64,000 nucleotides of DNA from an uncultured Bacilli bacterium (GCA_910584165.1 CAJTZU010000004.1:1-64000); one strand, 5' to 3'; positions 33,471 through 43,280 are shown, numbered from the stretch's first letter. Program-made: numbers and translations. The notes: generated by a model not told the origin, from the letters alone.

Positions 33471-34772
33471 TTAACGAATATTTAACAACTTTTGTGTTGC
33501 TTCATTTCCATAAATCTTCATATTAACTGTATTTAAATTACGATAATCATAAACTTTTCCACTTTTTAAATCTTCTAGCCCATGGTTATATAAATAATGA
33601 AGATTACCAATCTCAAAATCATCTCTTATTGTAAAAATAAACATAGATGAAGAATCTTTCTCTATTTGAACATCATATAAAGAGTCATAATATTCTAGTT
33701 CTAATATCACTTTTTCATTTTCAATTTCATTATCTAATACAAATTCAACATCTCCATGAAAATTAATAACTTCTAATTCTTTATCAATATCTACAGTAAT
33801 ACTTTCTACAATAGGCTGAAAAGAGCTTTCTTCTAATGTTTTAAAATAACTAAAATTCATTATATTATCTACTAATAAAATACCACCACTAATAAGCGCT
33901 ATAATAGCTACTGCTAAAGCTAACGTATGACTTCTAGAACGATTATCTAAAGCATCTGTAATATATGTAGTAGCAAGAACTGTTAAGAATAATATTCCTA
34001 TTAATAAAACTGCCAAACCAATAATATTTACCCCTTTATAAACTAAGAAGAATGCCAAAACCGTTAATATTAGAAAAGCAATAGATAGTAAAATCAAAGG
34101 AATAATAACAACAATATAAAGAATAACTTTTAAAATGATAAAAGCATAGTTTCTTGCTTCCTTACTACTTTTAATAGGTTCCCTTCTTATTTCTTTTTTC
34201 TTTTCCTCTTTTTTCTCTATTTTTGCATATCCTTTAAACATATAAATACTTAAAGAAATACATAACATTAAATAAATAACACCTATTATAAACTCTGATA
34301 AAATAGCTAAAATAGAATCAAATGGATAAAATAAAAAGTCAAACAAGAAATAACATAGATTTTCTAATAATAAAAAGGGAAGTTTTAAAATAAGGAAAAC
34401 AATTACTAATAATAGTATCTTTAAAAACACCTCAAAAAAAACTTCTAGTGATTTATTCGATACATGTGTTACATAATAAGCAATTTCCGCGCAAGTATCT
34501 GACAAAAAAACTGCACAAGATTTAAGTATGTCATTTAACTTCCCACCTAAGCTAGTTTTTTCTTTTGAATATTGCTCATTCAAATGATATTCCTTATAAA
34601 TGGAATTAATAATAGATTCCATACTTCCTAAAGATTGAACAGCCTCTTTTTCACTCATTCCATCTTTAATCTTTTCTTCTAACTCTGATTGATACCTTTT
34701 AATAATTCTTTTTCGCTCACTCTCATCTAATATTGATAATTGTGATTCTAAATTTTCTAAAAATTTTTCCAT
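33471..34772 (-). CDS. HAAS/DUF1700-type multi-pass membrane protein
   Basis: 433 residues. The first 70 (FLENLESQLSILDESERKRI, YQSELEEKIKDGMSEKEAVQSLGS) match the HAAS/DUF1700 cytoplasmic domain that usually partners PadR-type regulators. Six or seven membrane segments follow (LLLVIVFLILKLPFLL, YIVVIIPLILLSIAFLILTVLAF and others). The last 120 residues form a beta-rich region resembling DUF4097-type adhesin sheets (VESITVDIDKELEVINFHGDVEFVL). No PadR gene is adjacent. The role is likely envelope sensing, by family analogy. Confidence 0.7.
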   Translation of the reverse strand: MEKFLENLESQLSILDESERKRIIKRYQSELEEKIKDGMSEKEAVQSLGSMESIINSIYKEYHLNEQYSKEKTSLGGKLNDILKSCAVFLSDTCAEIAYYVTHVSNKSLEVFFEVFLKILLLVIVFLILKLPFLLLENLCYFLFDFLFYPFDSILAILSEFIIGVIYLMLCISLSIYMFKGYAKIEKKEEKKKEIRREPIKSSKEARNYAFIILKVILYIVVIIPLILLSIAFLILTVLAFFLVYKGVNIIGLAVLLIGILFLTVLATTYITDALDNRSRSHTLALAVAIIALISGGILLVDNIMNFSYFKTLEESSFQPIVESITVDIDKELEVINFHGDVEFVLDNEIENEKVILELEYYDSLYDVQIEKDSSSMFIFTIRDDFEIGNLHYLYNHGLEDLKSGKVYDYRNLNTVNMKIYGNEATQKLLNIR

Positions 34773-34808
34773 AGTTATTCACCAATGTTATTGTAGCAAA
34801 TTTCCTTA

Positions 34809-34848
34809 TAAAAAGAAAGAGATTGCCTATTTTTCAATCTCTTTCTTT
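34809..34848 (-). terminator. Strong terminator of the thyX-tmk operon
   Basis: A perfect 14-bp stem (34812-34825 with 34835-34848, 9-nt loop), overlapping the end of tmk and followed by U-rich sequence on the minus strand. Confidence 0.8.
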
Positions 34849-35516
34849 ACATACTCTAATATTTCTTCATGAATCTCTTCTATTGTTTTTATCTTTTTTC
34901 TACGATCACAAGAAATCGTATGAAAATGATATAATTCTGCTACTTCCAAAAAAGCCTGTTCTGCATTTTTTAAATGTACGCTACTACGTTCATTCTGGTC
35001 AGCTGCTTCTGCTCTTTCTTTACGAAGCTTTACACTACATTCATAAGGCATGTGTAAAAATACTTTAATTTCTGGATCAGGTAATCCTAATAAATCGAAT
35101 TCTAACTTCTCTAGCCATTTATACATTTCTAAACGTTTTTGTTTATTTCTTTCTTTTCCGCCTTGATGAGCAAAAGTAGAATAAAAATACCGGTCTAATA
35201 AAATCCAAGTGCCTTTCTCTAATATTTTATTCATTTCTTCTAAATGGTATAAGAAATCAGCACCATAATATAAAGCAGAAACTTTTGGAGAAACATGATT
35301 AGCTCCTTCTTCAAAGTATCCTTCACAAATATAAGATTTTCCAAGATATGGTCCTCCTACTATTTTTCCAGTTGGAGATTCATAATCTGGAAAAGATACT
35401 TTTTGAATTTTAATTCCTGCTTTTTTCAATGCTTCTACTAATAAATTTGCCTGAGTTTCTTTCCCTGAGCAGTCTGTTCCTTCAATTAAAATTAACTTTC
35501 CTCTATTTTTTTCCAT
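34827..35516 (-). CDS. tmk: Thymidylate kinase
   Basis: About 229 residues from ATG 35516. P-loop LILIEGTDCSGKETQANLL at the N-terminus, DYESPTGKIVG, LLDRYFYSTFAHQGGKER (the DR(Y/F) substrate motif) and a lid region with RKERAEAADQNER. Ser/Thr of the usual GKST loop is replaced by Glu-Thr (GKET). The enzyme phosphorylates dTMP to dTDP. The start is not certain: a GTG at 35528 with AAGGAAAAG upstream is an alternative. It overlaps thyX by 14 bp, linking dTMP synthesis to its phosphorylation. Confidence 0.85.
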   Translation of the reverse strand: MEKNRGKLILIEGTDCSGKETQANLLVEALKKAGIKIQKVSFPDYESPTGKIVGGPYLGKSYICEGYFEEGANHVSPKVSALYYGADFLYHLEEMNKILEKGTWILLDRYFYSTFAHQGGKERNKQKRLEMYKWLEKLEFDLLGLPDPEIKVFLHMPYECSVKLRKERAEAADQNERSSVHLKNAEQAFLEVAELYHFHTISCDRRKKIKTIEEIHEEILEYVKKEIEK

Positions 35517-36882
35517 TGACGCGACCACAACTTTCTTTTCCTTCTGGACATGTTCCAAATACCTCACAAGTACTTCCTAGGCAATCACCGAATAAAGGGG
35601 CAATCGCTCTTACTTCACTAACCATGTCCCTAGCAAGAGCACGAATCTCCCAATGAGCTTTTGTACAGCAACGTAATCTACTAATCCATTCTAGTGTTCT
35701 ACCATTCATTGTTGTCATAACATTAACAAATTGACCACATAAATAGAAATAAATCAAGTCCTCTTCCATAATATTCTCAGCTTTAAACTCTTCAAACATT
35801 TTTGCATTCTTTTCTTGAATCTGCTTAAATCTTTTTTCATCGACTCTCTTGACACTTGGAGGTGTTTGATAATTTCTTAAATCCCACATTGGAACAAAAT
35901 CTGGAACCAATAAAGAATGCATTCTATGTCTTGTTAAATGTTTTAATATGATAAGAGAAATAGGAATTTCGAATCCAAATTGCACTTGCTCAAATTCTCT
36001 TTGGTCTTCAGACACTTTTAACTTATCAAAAATATCTTTTCGCCAATTTGGACTTTTCTTCTCTAATTTCTTTTCTATTGCCTCTAATTCTTCTACCTTA
36101 CATTGATTTCTATATTGTAAAGCACTTCTAACAATTACTTCATCTGTATTCTCTGTATAATGAACCATTCTAGCTTTTGGATAAGGCACGATTCCTTTAT
36201 TCATATAGTAATCTTTAAATAAATCTTCAGAATACTCTGCCGTCTGCTCTATACCAGTTACCAAATAAGGTGCATATTCTTTTACAATATCAAATAAATA
36301 AGTTCCTAATTCTTTTACTTCTTGAATTCTACTTTTCTTTCCATATAGAAAATCTTTAATCATCTTTTCAAGTTCTCTACCATCTAATCCCATAACAATA
36401 TTAGTATGGAATGAATATGGTAAAACAAATCTAGCATCTTCTTCTTTGACACCAGCATCAACGAATTTTCCATATTCTTTAAATAAAAAATCCATATGTT
36501 TACAATATTTCTTTTGTAATTCCTTATTATTTTTCTTTACTTTTCCCTCTTTATTACGAAATTCTGGAACATAGTATCCAACACTTCTAAAGTCTACTTC
36601 TCTTCCTGATTTTATTGTAAAAGAAGTTAATCTATAACCAATTACAGTTTGCTCAATAATTGGACTTACATCGCATAATGCAAATACAAAATAATCATGC
36701 TCAATAATAGACTTATGTCCCATTCCAATGATACGATTAATTAGTTTTAAATTTTTTTCATAATCATCACAACTTTCTAGAACATCAAAAACATTTCCTT
36801 TTGTTCTTGATAATTTTCCAGCTGTTGCTATCGTCCTCATTCTATTCTCTTTATCTTTTCCATTTAATAATTCTATTCTCAT
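35503..36882 (-). CDS. thyX: Flavin-dependent thymidylate synthase, long form
   Basis: About 459 residues from ATG 36882 (AGGAGG just upstream). Two ThyX-like halves are visible: an N-terminal half with GHKSIIEHDYFVFAL and YRLTSFTIKSGREVDF, and a C-terminal half with LKHLTRHRMHSLLVPDF and GRTLEWISRLRCCTKAHWEIR. The RHR of the signature RHRxxSxNExSxR is present only in the second half and the NExS part is not conserved. ThyX methylates dUMP using FAD and NADPH. The C-terminus ends in a Cys cluster (LGSTCEVFGTCPEGKESC). Classical ThyX is about 220-250 residues, so this is a duplicated version. Confidence 0.8.
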   Translation of the reverse strand: MRIELLNGKDKENRMRTIATAGKLSRTKGNVFDVLESCDDYEKNLKLINRIIGMGHKSIIEHDYFVFALCDVSPIIEQTVIGYRLTSFTIKSGREVDFRSVGYYVPEFRNKEGKVKKNNKELQKKYCKHMDFLFKEYGKFVDAGVKEEDARFVLPYSFHTNIVMGLDGRELEKMIKDFLYGKKSRIQEVKELGTYLFDIVKEYAPYLVTGIEQTAEYSEDLFKDYYMNKGIVPYPKARMVHYTENTDEVIVRSALQYRNQCKVEELEAIEKKLEKKSPNWRKDIFDKLKVSEDQREFEQVQFGFEIPISLIILKHLTRHRMHSLLVPDFVPMWDLRNYQTPPSVKRVDEKRFKQIQEKNAKMFEEFKAENIMEEDLIYFYLCGQFVNVMTTMNGRTLEWISRLRCCTKAHWEIRALARDMVSEVRAIAPLFGDCLGSTCEVFGTCPEGKESCGRVNGKK

Positions 36883-36941
36883 AAATCCTCCTACTAATAT
36901 CATTATAAGTGTTGGTGCTACACTTGTCAATCCGTTAATAA

Positions 36942-36966
36942 AAAAATAGAATAAAATTCTATTTTT
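36942..36966 (-). terminator. Terminator after the small membrane protein gene
   Basis: An 11-bp A/T-rich stem (AAAAATAGAAT with ATTCTATTTTT, 3-nt loop), ending where the gene at 36967 stops. Confidence 0.6.
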
Positions 36967-37152
36967 CTAATAGAAAGCAATATCAATATCACTATTATTT
37001 ACCTCTACAGAATTATTTTTGTTATTCTCTTTAGATTTATCTTTATCATTTGATTTTGTTTTTAACAACCATACCACTAGAAAAATAACTAAAATTAAAA
37101 TAGCGATACCGACAATTATCAATATCTTATTTTTATTTACTTCTTTTTTCAT
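36967..37152 (-). CDS. Small single-pass membrane protein
   Basis: 61 residues: short basic head, one membrane segment (ILIIVGIAILILVIFLVVWLL), then a charged Lys/Asn/Asp tail. It follows the TraB-family gene by 6 bp with a GTAGGG ribosome-binding site, so it is co-transcribed and possibly a partner. No family recognised. Confidence 0.6.
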   Translation of the reverse strand: MKKEVNKNKILIIVGIAILILVIFLVVWLLKTKSNDKDKSKENNKNNSVEVNNSDIDIAFY

Positions 37153-37158
37153 ATTTCC

Positions 37159-38073
37159 CTACTTTACTACAGATATTTTATATCCTTTTTCTCCTAATAA
37201 TTCAATAAGTCCTTTTTCCCCAATAATATGTGCATCTCCTACAGCAATCATTATTTTTCTATTTTCTTTTAGATACAATTCCGCTTTCTCTGCCATTTTT
37301 ATATTTCTATCAATTAACATTTTTTGATTATATTCCTTATGAATTTCATCATCCGTATCTTCACTTCCGAATAATTCACTCAATACTAAAGTATTTCCAT
37401 AAATATAGGCATTATATAAAAGTTCTGTCCCTTTTTTAGAAGCTTCATAATTATTTAATATATCCTCAATTGACTCAATATAAATTTCATTTGGAAAAGT
37501 ATATAGAAGATTTAATTGAAATTCTGCTGACTCTAATTCTATGATTTCTTTATCATCTTCGTAGCATTTTTCTAATAATTGATAGTCTACTCCTAAATTA
37601 GATAATAACCCTAAATCATGATAAGCAAATTGTTCTAATAAACTAGAAACTGTTGGTAAATTAAATTTTCTTATAAAATCCATTGATATTAATCTTTTTT
37701 CAAGAAAATCTTCTAATTGCTCTAATTGTTCTTTTGTTAAATAATTAGATAAATCATCACCTTCTGGTAAATAAGCTAAAGATTCATCTGCTAAATCTTG
37801 ACTAGCAAGAATATCTACTTCAAAAGCTATCGCATCACTATCTTGATAAGCTTTCCAAATTCTATCTGTTAAACCATCCAGTCTCTCATCACCAACATGA
37901 ATTGTCCCTAGCAAATAGATACAACTATCTTCATCACAAGCTTCATATAATTGTGGATTTGGATTTAGTTTTTTTGTAGATTTTTCAGTTGAATGAAAAT
38001 AATAATATCCCCAAGCAAAACATAAAATAATGAGAATAATAGCTATCTCACTAATCATTACCTTTTTTTTCAT
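37159..38073 (-). CDS. TraB/GumN-family membrane-anchored protein
   Basis: 304 residues with an N-terminal anchor (EIAIILIILCFAWGYYYF). It has the two diagnostic family segments: YLLGTIHVGDERLDGL near residue 53, followed by AIAFEVDI, and near the C-terminus KIMIAVGDAHIIGEKGLIELL. TraB/PrgY/GumN proteins are thought to be metal-dependent peptidases of the Tiki fold; in Enterococcus a member blocks self-pheromone. Here no conjugation genes are near. Start has AAGGAGG upstream. Confidence 0.82.
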   Translation of the reverse strand: MKKKVMISEIAIILIILCFAWGYYYFHSTEKSTKKLNPNPQLYEACDEDSCIYLLGTIHVGDERLDGLTDRIWKAYQDSDAIAFEVDILASQDLADESLAYLPEGDDLSNYLTKEQLEQLEDFLEKRLISMDFIRKFNLPTVSSLLEQFAYHDLGLLSNLGVDYQLLEKCYEDDKEIIELESAEFQLNLLYTFPNEIYIESIEDILNNYEASKKGTELLYNAYIYGNTLVLSELFGSEDTDDEIHKEYNQKMLIDRNIKMAEKAELYLKENRKIMIAVGDAHIIGEKGLIELLGEKGYKISVVK

Positions 38074-38139
38074 AATTCCTCCTTATATTCTATATCTCCA
38101 TAGTAACACAAATATCTTCTTCTAGCAATGAAAAAAGAT

Positions 38140-39234
38140 TTAAAAATCTTCTTCCCAATCAATAAAATGAACTAAAATATCATTAGAAACATAAATGTAT
38201 TTTAAAGGAATTTTTAAAAAATCTTGCTGTTGAATAAGTAATCCTTTATTTAGTAACTCCTGAATCGTTTTAGATTTCAAAAAGTCTTTAGAATACTTTT
38301 TATTTAATACAGTTAAAGAAATTCCATTTATTTTTCTTAATCCTAAAATAAATTCATTTTCTATTTTTTCCTTTTCTGTCAATACATGAGATTTCAATAT
38401 ATAATTTCCTGATAAATAATGATTCATACTTCTTGTATTTTCGTATCGCATACTATGGATATATCCACTTGCTCCCAATCCAAAACCATAATATTCTTCA
38501 TTATTCCAATAAGTTAGATTATGCTTAGACTCTAGTCCAGAAAGAGCAAAATTACTAATTTCATAATGATGATAATTAGATAGCCTTTCTTGAATATATT
38601 CATACATTTTTAAATCTAGCTCTTCTGAAATAGATTCTATTTTTTGATTATATAAAAGTGTATGCTCTTCTATAATTAAAGAATAAGTAGAAATATGTGG
38701 AATATTCAAAGATAAAAAACAATTTAAATCATCTTCTAATTCCTCAATGGTTTCTCCTGGAATTGCATATATCAAATCCACATTAATATTTGAAATATAC
38801 TTTTTTACCATTTTTATTTTTTCAAATACTTCTTTCTTAGTATTTTTTCTGTTTAGAAATTTTAAATATTTTTCTTGAAAGGTTTGAATACCGATACTAA
38901 TTCGATTTACACCATAATCTGATAACAATTTCATTTTTTCTTCTGTAATATTTTCAATATTACATTCCACTGTATATTCATAATTTTTAGAGAAATGAAA
39001 TCTTTGAGCAATTGTTAATAATCGTTTTAACTCTTCTAAAGATAAAGAAGAAGGTGTCCCTCCTCCAATATAAATCGTTTCTAATTCTTCATTTTGATAA
39101 TTTTCCATTATTTCTTTTTCTAAAGAAATAAGATAATTTGAAACAATTCTTTCATCATAATAAAATTTACAAAAATCACAATAGGAACAAATAGAAGTAC
39201 AAAAAGGAACGTGAATATAAGCCGACTTTATCAT
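38140..39234 (-). CDS. hemW: HemW-like radical SAM protein
   Basis: 364 residues. It carries the HemN/HemW-type cluster C-x3-C-x2-C at Cys12, Cys16, Cys19, plus IYIGGGTPSSL, GVNRISIGIQTF, NVDLIYAIPGET and YEISNFAL. The extra Cys22-type residue of HemW (DFCKF) is present. HemW proteins bind heme and are now regarded as heme chaperones rather than coproporphyrinogen oxidases. The protein is slightly shorter than most HemW. No clear ribosome-binding site precedes ATG 39234. Confidence 0.85.
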   Translation of the reverse strand: MIKSAYIHVPFCTSICSYCDFCKFYYDERIVSNYLISLEKEIMENYQNEELETIYIGGGTPSSLSLEELKRLLTIAQRFHFSKNYEYTVECNIENITEEKMKLLSDYGVNRISIGIQTFQEKYLKFLNRKNTKKEVFEKIKMVKKYISNINVDLIYAIPGETIEELEDDLNCFLSLNIPHISTYSLIIEEHTLLYNQKIESISEELDLKMYEYIQERLSNYHHYEISNFALSGLESKHNLTYWNNEEYYGFGLGASGYIHSMRYENTRSMNHYLSGNYILKSHVLTEKEKIENEFILGLRKINGISLTVLNKKYSKDFLKSKTIQELLNKGLLIQQQDFLKIPLKYIYVSNDILVHFIDWEEDF

Positions 39235-39267
39235 TATTAGTTAAATATTGCCATGCATTATCTTCCA

Positions 39268-39879
39268 TTATTTTACTTTTCTTGGTCCTGTTGAAAGAGT
39301 GTCGTCTTTCGTAGTTGCAAACTGCCCTTTAATCCGAGGTTGTAAACGAGTAGCATAATTTGGACCATTTGTTCCTTGATTATTTAAAGTATCTAAACGA
39401 TTTTCTGATAATCTACGTTTTACATCCTCCAAAATATCATTATCCTTTTCAATTGCTTTTAATCTCCTAGTTAAATCATCATAAATGATATCAAAAGTTA
39501 CTTTTTCGTCTTCTGGTTTATCAGCATTCATTTCTTCTATGATTTGTGGAATGGTAAGACCACGTAAAAGAAGCGCTACAGCTGTATAAATTCTTTTTCT
39601 AACCTCAACAGTTTCAACCGTTTTTGGAGTATTTTGGTCAATCAAAGGTTTTACCTGTGCATAACGAACTGGATCTATTTTAGGAAGTCTTTGACTTAAA
39701 TAAACACAAACAGTAGCATTACTAATTTTAAACCTATTCTCTGTAAAATATTTTGAAATTTGTCTTGTAGAAGCTACTTTTGTCTCAATAACATAATCAG
39801 CTATTTCAAGAACGCGACGAACCATTTCCTCATATTTTTTATCCTTCTCTGTCATCGGGATACCAAATTCTTCTGCCAT
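39268..39879 (-). CDS. SpoIIID-like DNA-binding protein
   Basis: 203 residues. Residues 20-75 (VLEIADYVIETKVASTRQIS, FKISNATVCVYLSQRLPKIDP) follow the SpoIIID pattern of I-x-E-T-K, a helix-turn-helix with S-x-x-T-V, then RLP-x-I. SpoIIID is a mother-cell regulator in sporulation that also acts at sigK. The remaining 130 residues are an extension with basic C-terminus (GPNYATRLQPRIKGQ), so it is longer than the 93-residue B. subtilis protein. It starts 1 bp after the lepA stop and is co-transcribed with it. Confidence 0.6.
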   Translation of the reverse strand: MAEEFGIPMTEKDKKYEEMVRRVLEIADYVIETKVASTRQISKYFTENRFKISNATVCVYLSQRLPKIDPVRYAQVKPLIDQNTPKTVETVEVRKRIYTAVALLLRGLTIPQIIEEMNADKPEDEKVTFDIIYDDLTRRLKAIEKDNDILEDVKRRLSENRLDTLNNQGTNGPNYATRLQPRIKGQFATTKDDTLSTGPRKVK

Positions 39880-39880
39880 A

Positions 39881-41692
39881 TTACTCCTCCTCCATACTAA
39901 GGACTGCTAAGAATGCTTCCTGTGGTACTTCTACACTACCTACCATTTTCATTCTTTTCTTTCCTTCTTTTTGCTTTTCTAATAATTTTCTTTTACGAGA
40001 TACATCTCCGCCATAACATTTTGCAAGTACATTTTTGCGAACTGCTTTGATATCGGAGCGTGCGATTGCTTTTGTTCCAATAACAGCTTGAATAGGAATT
40101 TCAAATTGTTGCCTTGGTATCAATTTTCTTAAACTTTCTACAATAGCCTTTCCACGGTTATAAGCAAAATCCCTATGAACAATTAAACTTAATGCATCAA
40201 CCATTTCTCCATTTAATAAAATATCCATTTTTACTAAGTCAGATTTTTGATATCCTATCATCTCATAATCAAAAGATGCATATCCCTTTGTATAAGATTT
40301 TAATTTATCAAAAAAGTCATAGACAATTTCAGATAATGGTAATTCATAATGAATATTAACTCTTGTCGTATCCAAATATTCCATAGAAATATAATTTCCT
40401 CGTTTATTTTGACACAATTCCATAATAGGACCTATATAAGTGCTTGGAACAAAAATATTCGTTTTTATATAAGGTTCTTTAATGGTTGCTATACGCTGTC
40501 TTTCTGGCATTTTAGCAGGACTATCTACCATGACTATAGAGCGGTCTGTAAGTTCTACTTCATATACTACAGAAGGACTAGTAGCAATTAAATCTATATT
40601 AAATTCTCTTTCAATTCTCTCCTCAATAATTTCCATATGAAGAAGACCTAAAAAGCCACATCGAAATCCAAATCCTAATGCCTGAGAAGTTTCTGGTTCA
40701 AATTGTAAAGAAGCATCATTTAATTTTAATTTTTCTAAAGCTTCTCTAAGTTCTGGGTATCTACTAGACTCTACTGGATAAATTCCACAGAATACCATTG
40801 GCTTCATTGGTTTATATCCAGCCAAAGGTTCTTGCGCTGGAGTATCTTTTAAAGTAATTGTATCTCCTACTTTTACATCTTCAATACTCTTAATACTTGC
40901 ACATAAGTAACCAACTTCTCCTGTTTTTAAAGAATTTACTTTTTTCTCATAAGGGCTATGAATTCCTAATTCTACTACTTCATAAGTAGCATTCGTTGCC
41001 ATCATCTTTATTTTATCACCAACATGAACACTACCATTCATAACTCGTAAGAGAGTTACAATTCCTCTATAAGAATCATAATAGCTATCAAAAATTAAAG
41101 CCTGTAAAGGTTCTTCTTCTTTTCCATGTGGTGATGGAATTCTTTCAATAATTGCTTCAATTAATTCTTGAATTCCAACTCCCGTTTTAGCGCTCACTAA
41201 AAGGATTTCTTCCTCATCAAATCCAATCGTATCCATTAATTCTCTTTTTACTTTATCAATATCTGCATTTGGTAAATCAATTTTATTAATAACAGGAATA
41301 ATCGTTAAATTATTATCTAAAGCTTGATATAAGTTTGCTAATGTCTGTGCTTCTATTCCTTGAGCAGCATCTACGACTAAAAGAGCTCCCTCACAAGCAG
41401 CTAAGGATCTAGACACCTCATAAGTGAAATCAACATGACCTGGTGTATCAATTAAATGTAAAATATATTCTTCCCCTTGATAGTGATAAGAAAGTTGAAC
41501 TGCATTTAACTTAATAGTAATTCCACGTTCTCTTTCGATATCCATATTATCTAGTAATTGTTCTTGTTTTTCCCTTTCTGTTATTGCTCCAGTCTCTTCT
41601 AGAATCCTATCTGCTAATGTACTTTTTCCATGATCAATATGAGCAATAATAGAAAAGTTTCTCATGTTTTCCTGTTTCACAGACATCACCAT
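39881..41692 (-). CDS. lepA: Elongation factor 4 (LepA)
   Basis: 603 residues with all LepA parts: G domain (IIAHIDHGKST, DTPGHVDFTYE, INKIDLPNAD), EF-Tu domain II, EF-G-like domains, and the LepA-specific C-terminus (KNVLAKCYGGDVSRKRKLLEKQ). The GTPase acts on stalled or mis-translocated ribosomes. The start is ambiguous: ATGs at 41692 and 41686 lie only a few bases after a TATAAT box (41697-41702), while ATG 41665 has AGGAAAAC upstream and would begin right before the IIAHIDHGKST motif. Confidence 0.95.
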   Translation of the reverse strand: MVMSVKQENMRNFSIIAHIDHGKSTLADRILEETGAITEREKQEQLLDNMDIERERGITIKLNAVQLSYHYQGEEYILHLIDTPGHVDFTYEVSRSLAACEGALLVVDAAQGIEAQTLANLYQALDNNLTIIPVINKIDLPNADIDKVKRELMDTIGFDEEEILLVSAKTGVGIQELIEAIIERIPSPHGKEEEPLQALIFDSYYDSYRGIVTLLRVMNGSVHVGDKIKMMATNATYEVVELGIHSPYEKKVNSLKTGEVGYLCASIKSIEDVKVGDTITLKDTPAQEPLAGYKPMKPMVFCGIYPVESSRYPELREALEKLKLNDASLQFEPETSQALGFGFRCGFLGLLHMEIIEERIEREFNIDLIATSPSVVYEVELTDRSIVMVDSPAKMPERQRIATIKEPYIKTNIFVPSTYIGPIMELCQNKRGNYISMEYLDTTRVNIHYELPLSEIVYDFFDKLKSYTKGYASFDYEMIGYQKSDLVKMDILLNGEMVDALSLIVHRDFAYNRGKAIVESLRKLIPRQQFEIPIQAVIGTKAIARSDIKAVRKNVLAKCYGGDVSRKRKLLEKQKEGKKRMKMVGSVEVPQEAFLAVLSMEEE

Positions 41693-41756
41693 CTAAATTA
41701 TACCATAAAAGCCTTAAAATATATAGTAAAATCCTAGTAAAAACATATATTTTAAT

Positions 41757-42134
41757 ATGGAGAATGAAGAAATAAAATACATTAATTATCAATTAATTGG
41801 ATTAGGTATTACCCTTATTACAACTGTTATTGCTATTATAATCACTTACAATCAAAAATTAGGTGCTGCAAAAAAAGAAAAAATTTTATCTAATAAAAAT
41901 AGTTTAAGCTTAACTTATTTTAATAGAATCTTAATATTATTAATTGCTATTTTATTTCTTTATATTAACTATCGTTTTTATGAAATTGACAAAGAAAAAG
42001 GTGTTGATATTAAAGGTGATATTTTACAAATTACATCCTCTATTTTAACCATTGTTGGAGCATTAATTGCTATATACGTTGTAACACTTTCTAATGCAGA
42101 AAATATTGCTGATATCGAAAATCCTAACATATAA
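41757..42134 (+). CDS. Small three-span membrane protein
   Basis: 125 residues with three hydrophobic segments (LGLGITL-type span at about 13-32, ILILLIAILFLYINY at 62-77, ITSSILTIVGALIAIYVV at 96-113). The tail is soluble and acidic. No clear ribosome-binding site precedes the ATG; a TATATT box ends about 6 bases upstream, so it could be a leaderless transcript. Its start lies 65 bp from lepA on the opposite strand. No family recognised. Confidence 0.6.
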   Translation: MENEEIKYINYQLIGLGITLITTVIAIIITYNQKLGAAKKEKILSNKNSLSLTYFNRILILLIAILFLYINYRFYEIDKEKGVDIKGDILQITSSILTIVGALIAIYVVTLSNAENIADIENPNI

Positions 42135-42156
42135 AAAAGTTTCCTAAGAAACTTTT
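42135..42156. terminator. Bidirectional terminator
   Basis: AAAAGTTTC (42135-42143) pairs with GAAACTTTT (42148-42156) around CTAA. It lies between two genes whose 3' ends face each other. Confidence 0.75.
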
Positions 42157-43207
42157 AAAATATCGTTCTCAATAAAGAGAAAACAAATAATAACCCCATA
42201 CCTGTAAAAAATCCTGCTAATAACGCTAAGAATATAGCATCTACGAATGCTGCTTGGGAATTATTATTCTTTGGATTTTGTTTTAAAACATATTGTTTTT
42301 GATTAGTCATAGACTTTCTCAATTGCATTTTTCTTCTAATTGCTCTAACAATTCCGATATAAATATATTTATCAAAATCAGACATTTCACTACGTTCAAT
42401 AATTTCAGGATACTGGAAAGCTTGTAAAGCAAATACCATATTGACAGCTCTACCACGAATGGTAGGAGCACTTTGACTCATTTCTTTTCCATTTACTTCT
42501 TCTGCTGGAACAATCGTTGGGATATCTGATGAAACATCTATACCTTCAATAGCACTATCAAATTCCTCATCTGTGATATCAAAAGTATAGTCAGCATCGC
42601 TAGCTCCTTTTTGATCATTATCATATTTTCTAACTTCTGCTGCTTTCAATTCACATTTACCTGTTTGAGCATTATAAGTAGCATCAATTACTCTATTATT
42701 TTTATCAATACCAAATGAATTTTCAATATTAATATATTGTAAATCCAAAAAATCTATATTTTCTAATAGTACTCTCACTTCTTTTTTTACTACTGTATCT
42801 AAAGCATCAAATACATAACGATATTTATTTTTATTATCCCGCAAATCAAGAATAGGAATTAAAGATAATTCAATATTTTGATAACGTAATTGGTAATCAA
42901 ATACAGCTCTTGCATTTTTAATGCTATCATCGCCTTGAGAATAAGAAAGTGTTTGTTGGGCCTCTTTAAATTGCTCACTTAGATTTTTTCCATCTTTTCT
43001 ATTTTCAATCATTCTTACCGTTTTATCTTCTGGATTATAAAATTTAAAATATTCTTTTCCATTCTCTAAATGTACTTCCTCAATATCCGCTAAAGATATA
43101 CCATAAACTTTGGCAACATCTTTCATTTGTTCCTCTTTAGAAGTAACCTTTTTTGTTTCTTTTTCCTCTTTCTGTTTTTGATTTTGTTGCTCCATTGGTT
43201 CTAACAT
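42155..43207 (-). CDS. Tail-anchored protein of unknown function
   Basis: 350 residues. The first 35 are Gln/Glu/Lys-rich and likely disordered; then a soluble alpha/beta region (AKVYGISLADIEEVHLENGKEY and following); the only membrane segment is at the C-terminus (IFLALLAGFFTGMGLLFVFSLL), so it is tail-anchored with its bulk in the cytoplasm. Start has AGGTGA 5 bases upstream. No motif or family recognised. Confidence 0.65.
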   Translation of the reverse strand: MLEPMEQQNQKQKEEKETKKVTSKEEQMKDVAKVYGISLADIEEVHLENGKEYFKFYNPEDKTVRMIENRKDGKNLSEQFKEAQQTLSYSQGDDSIKNARAVFDYQLRYQNIELSLIPILDLRDNKNKYRYVFDALDTVVKKEVRVLLENIDFLDLQYINIENSFGIDKNNRVIDATYNAQTGKCELKAAEVRKYDNDQKGASDADYTFDITDEEFDSAIEGIDVSSDIPTIVPAEEVNGKEMSQSAPTIRGRAVNMVFALQAFQYPEIIERSEMSDFDKYIYIGIVRAIRRKMQLRKSMTNQKQYVLKQNPKNNNSQAAFVDAIFLALLAGFFTGMGLLFVFSLLRTIF

Positions 43208-43253
43208 ATTATCACCTACTTATACTTTACCCAAGTTTAGCATGAAATATAAA

Positions 43254-43280
43254 AAAAAGAAATCAATTTGATTTCTTTTT
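43254..43280 (-). terminator. Terminator of the rhomboid gene
   Basis: A 12-bp stem (43254-43265 with 43269-43280, 3-nt loop) followed by A/T-rich sequence. Confidence 0.65.
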
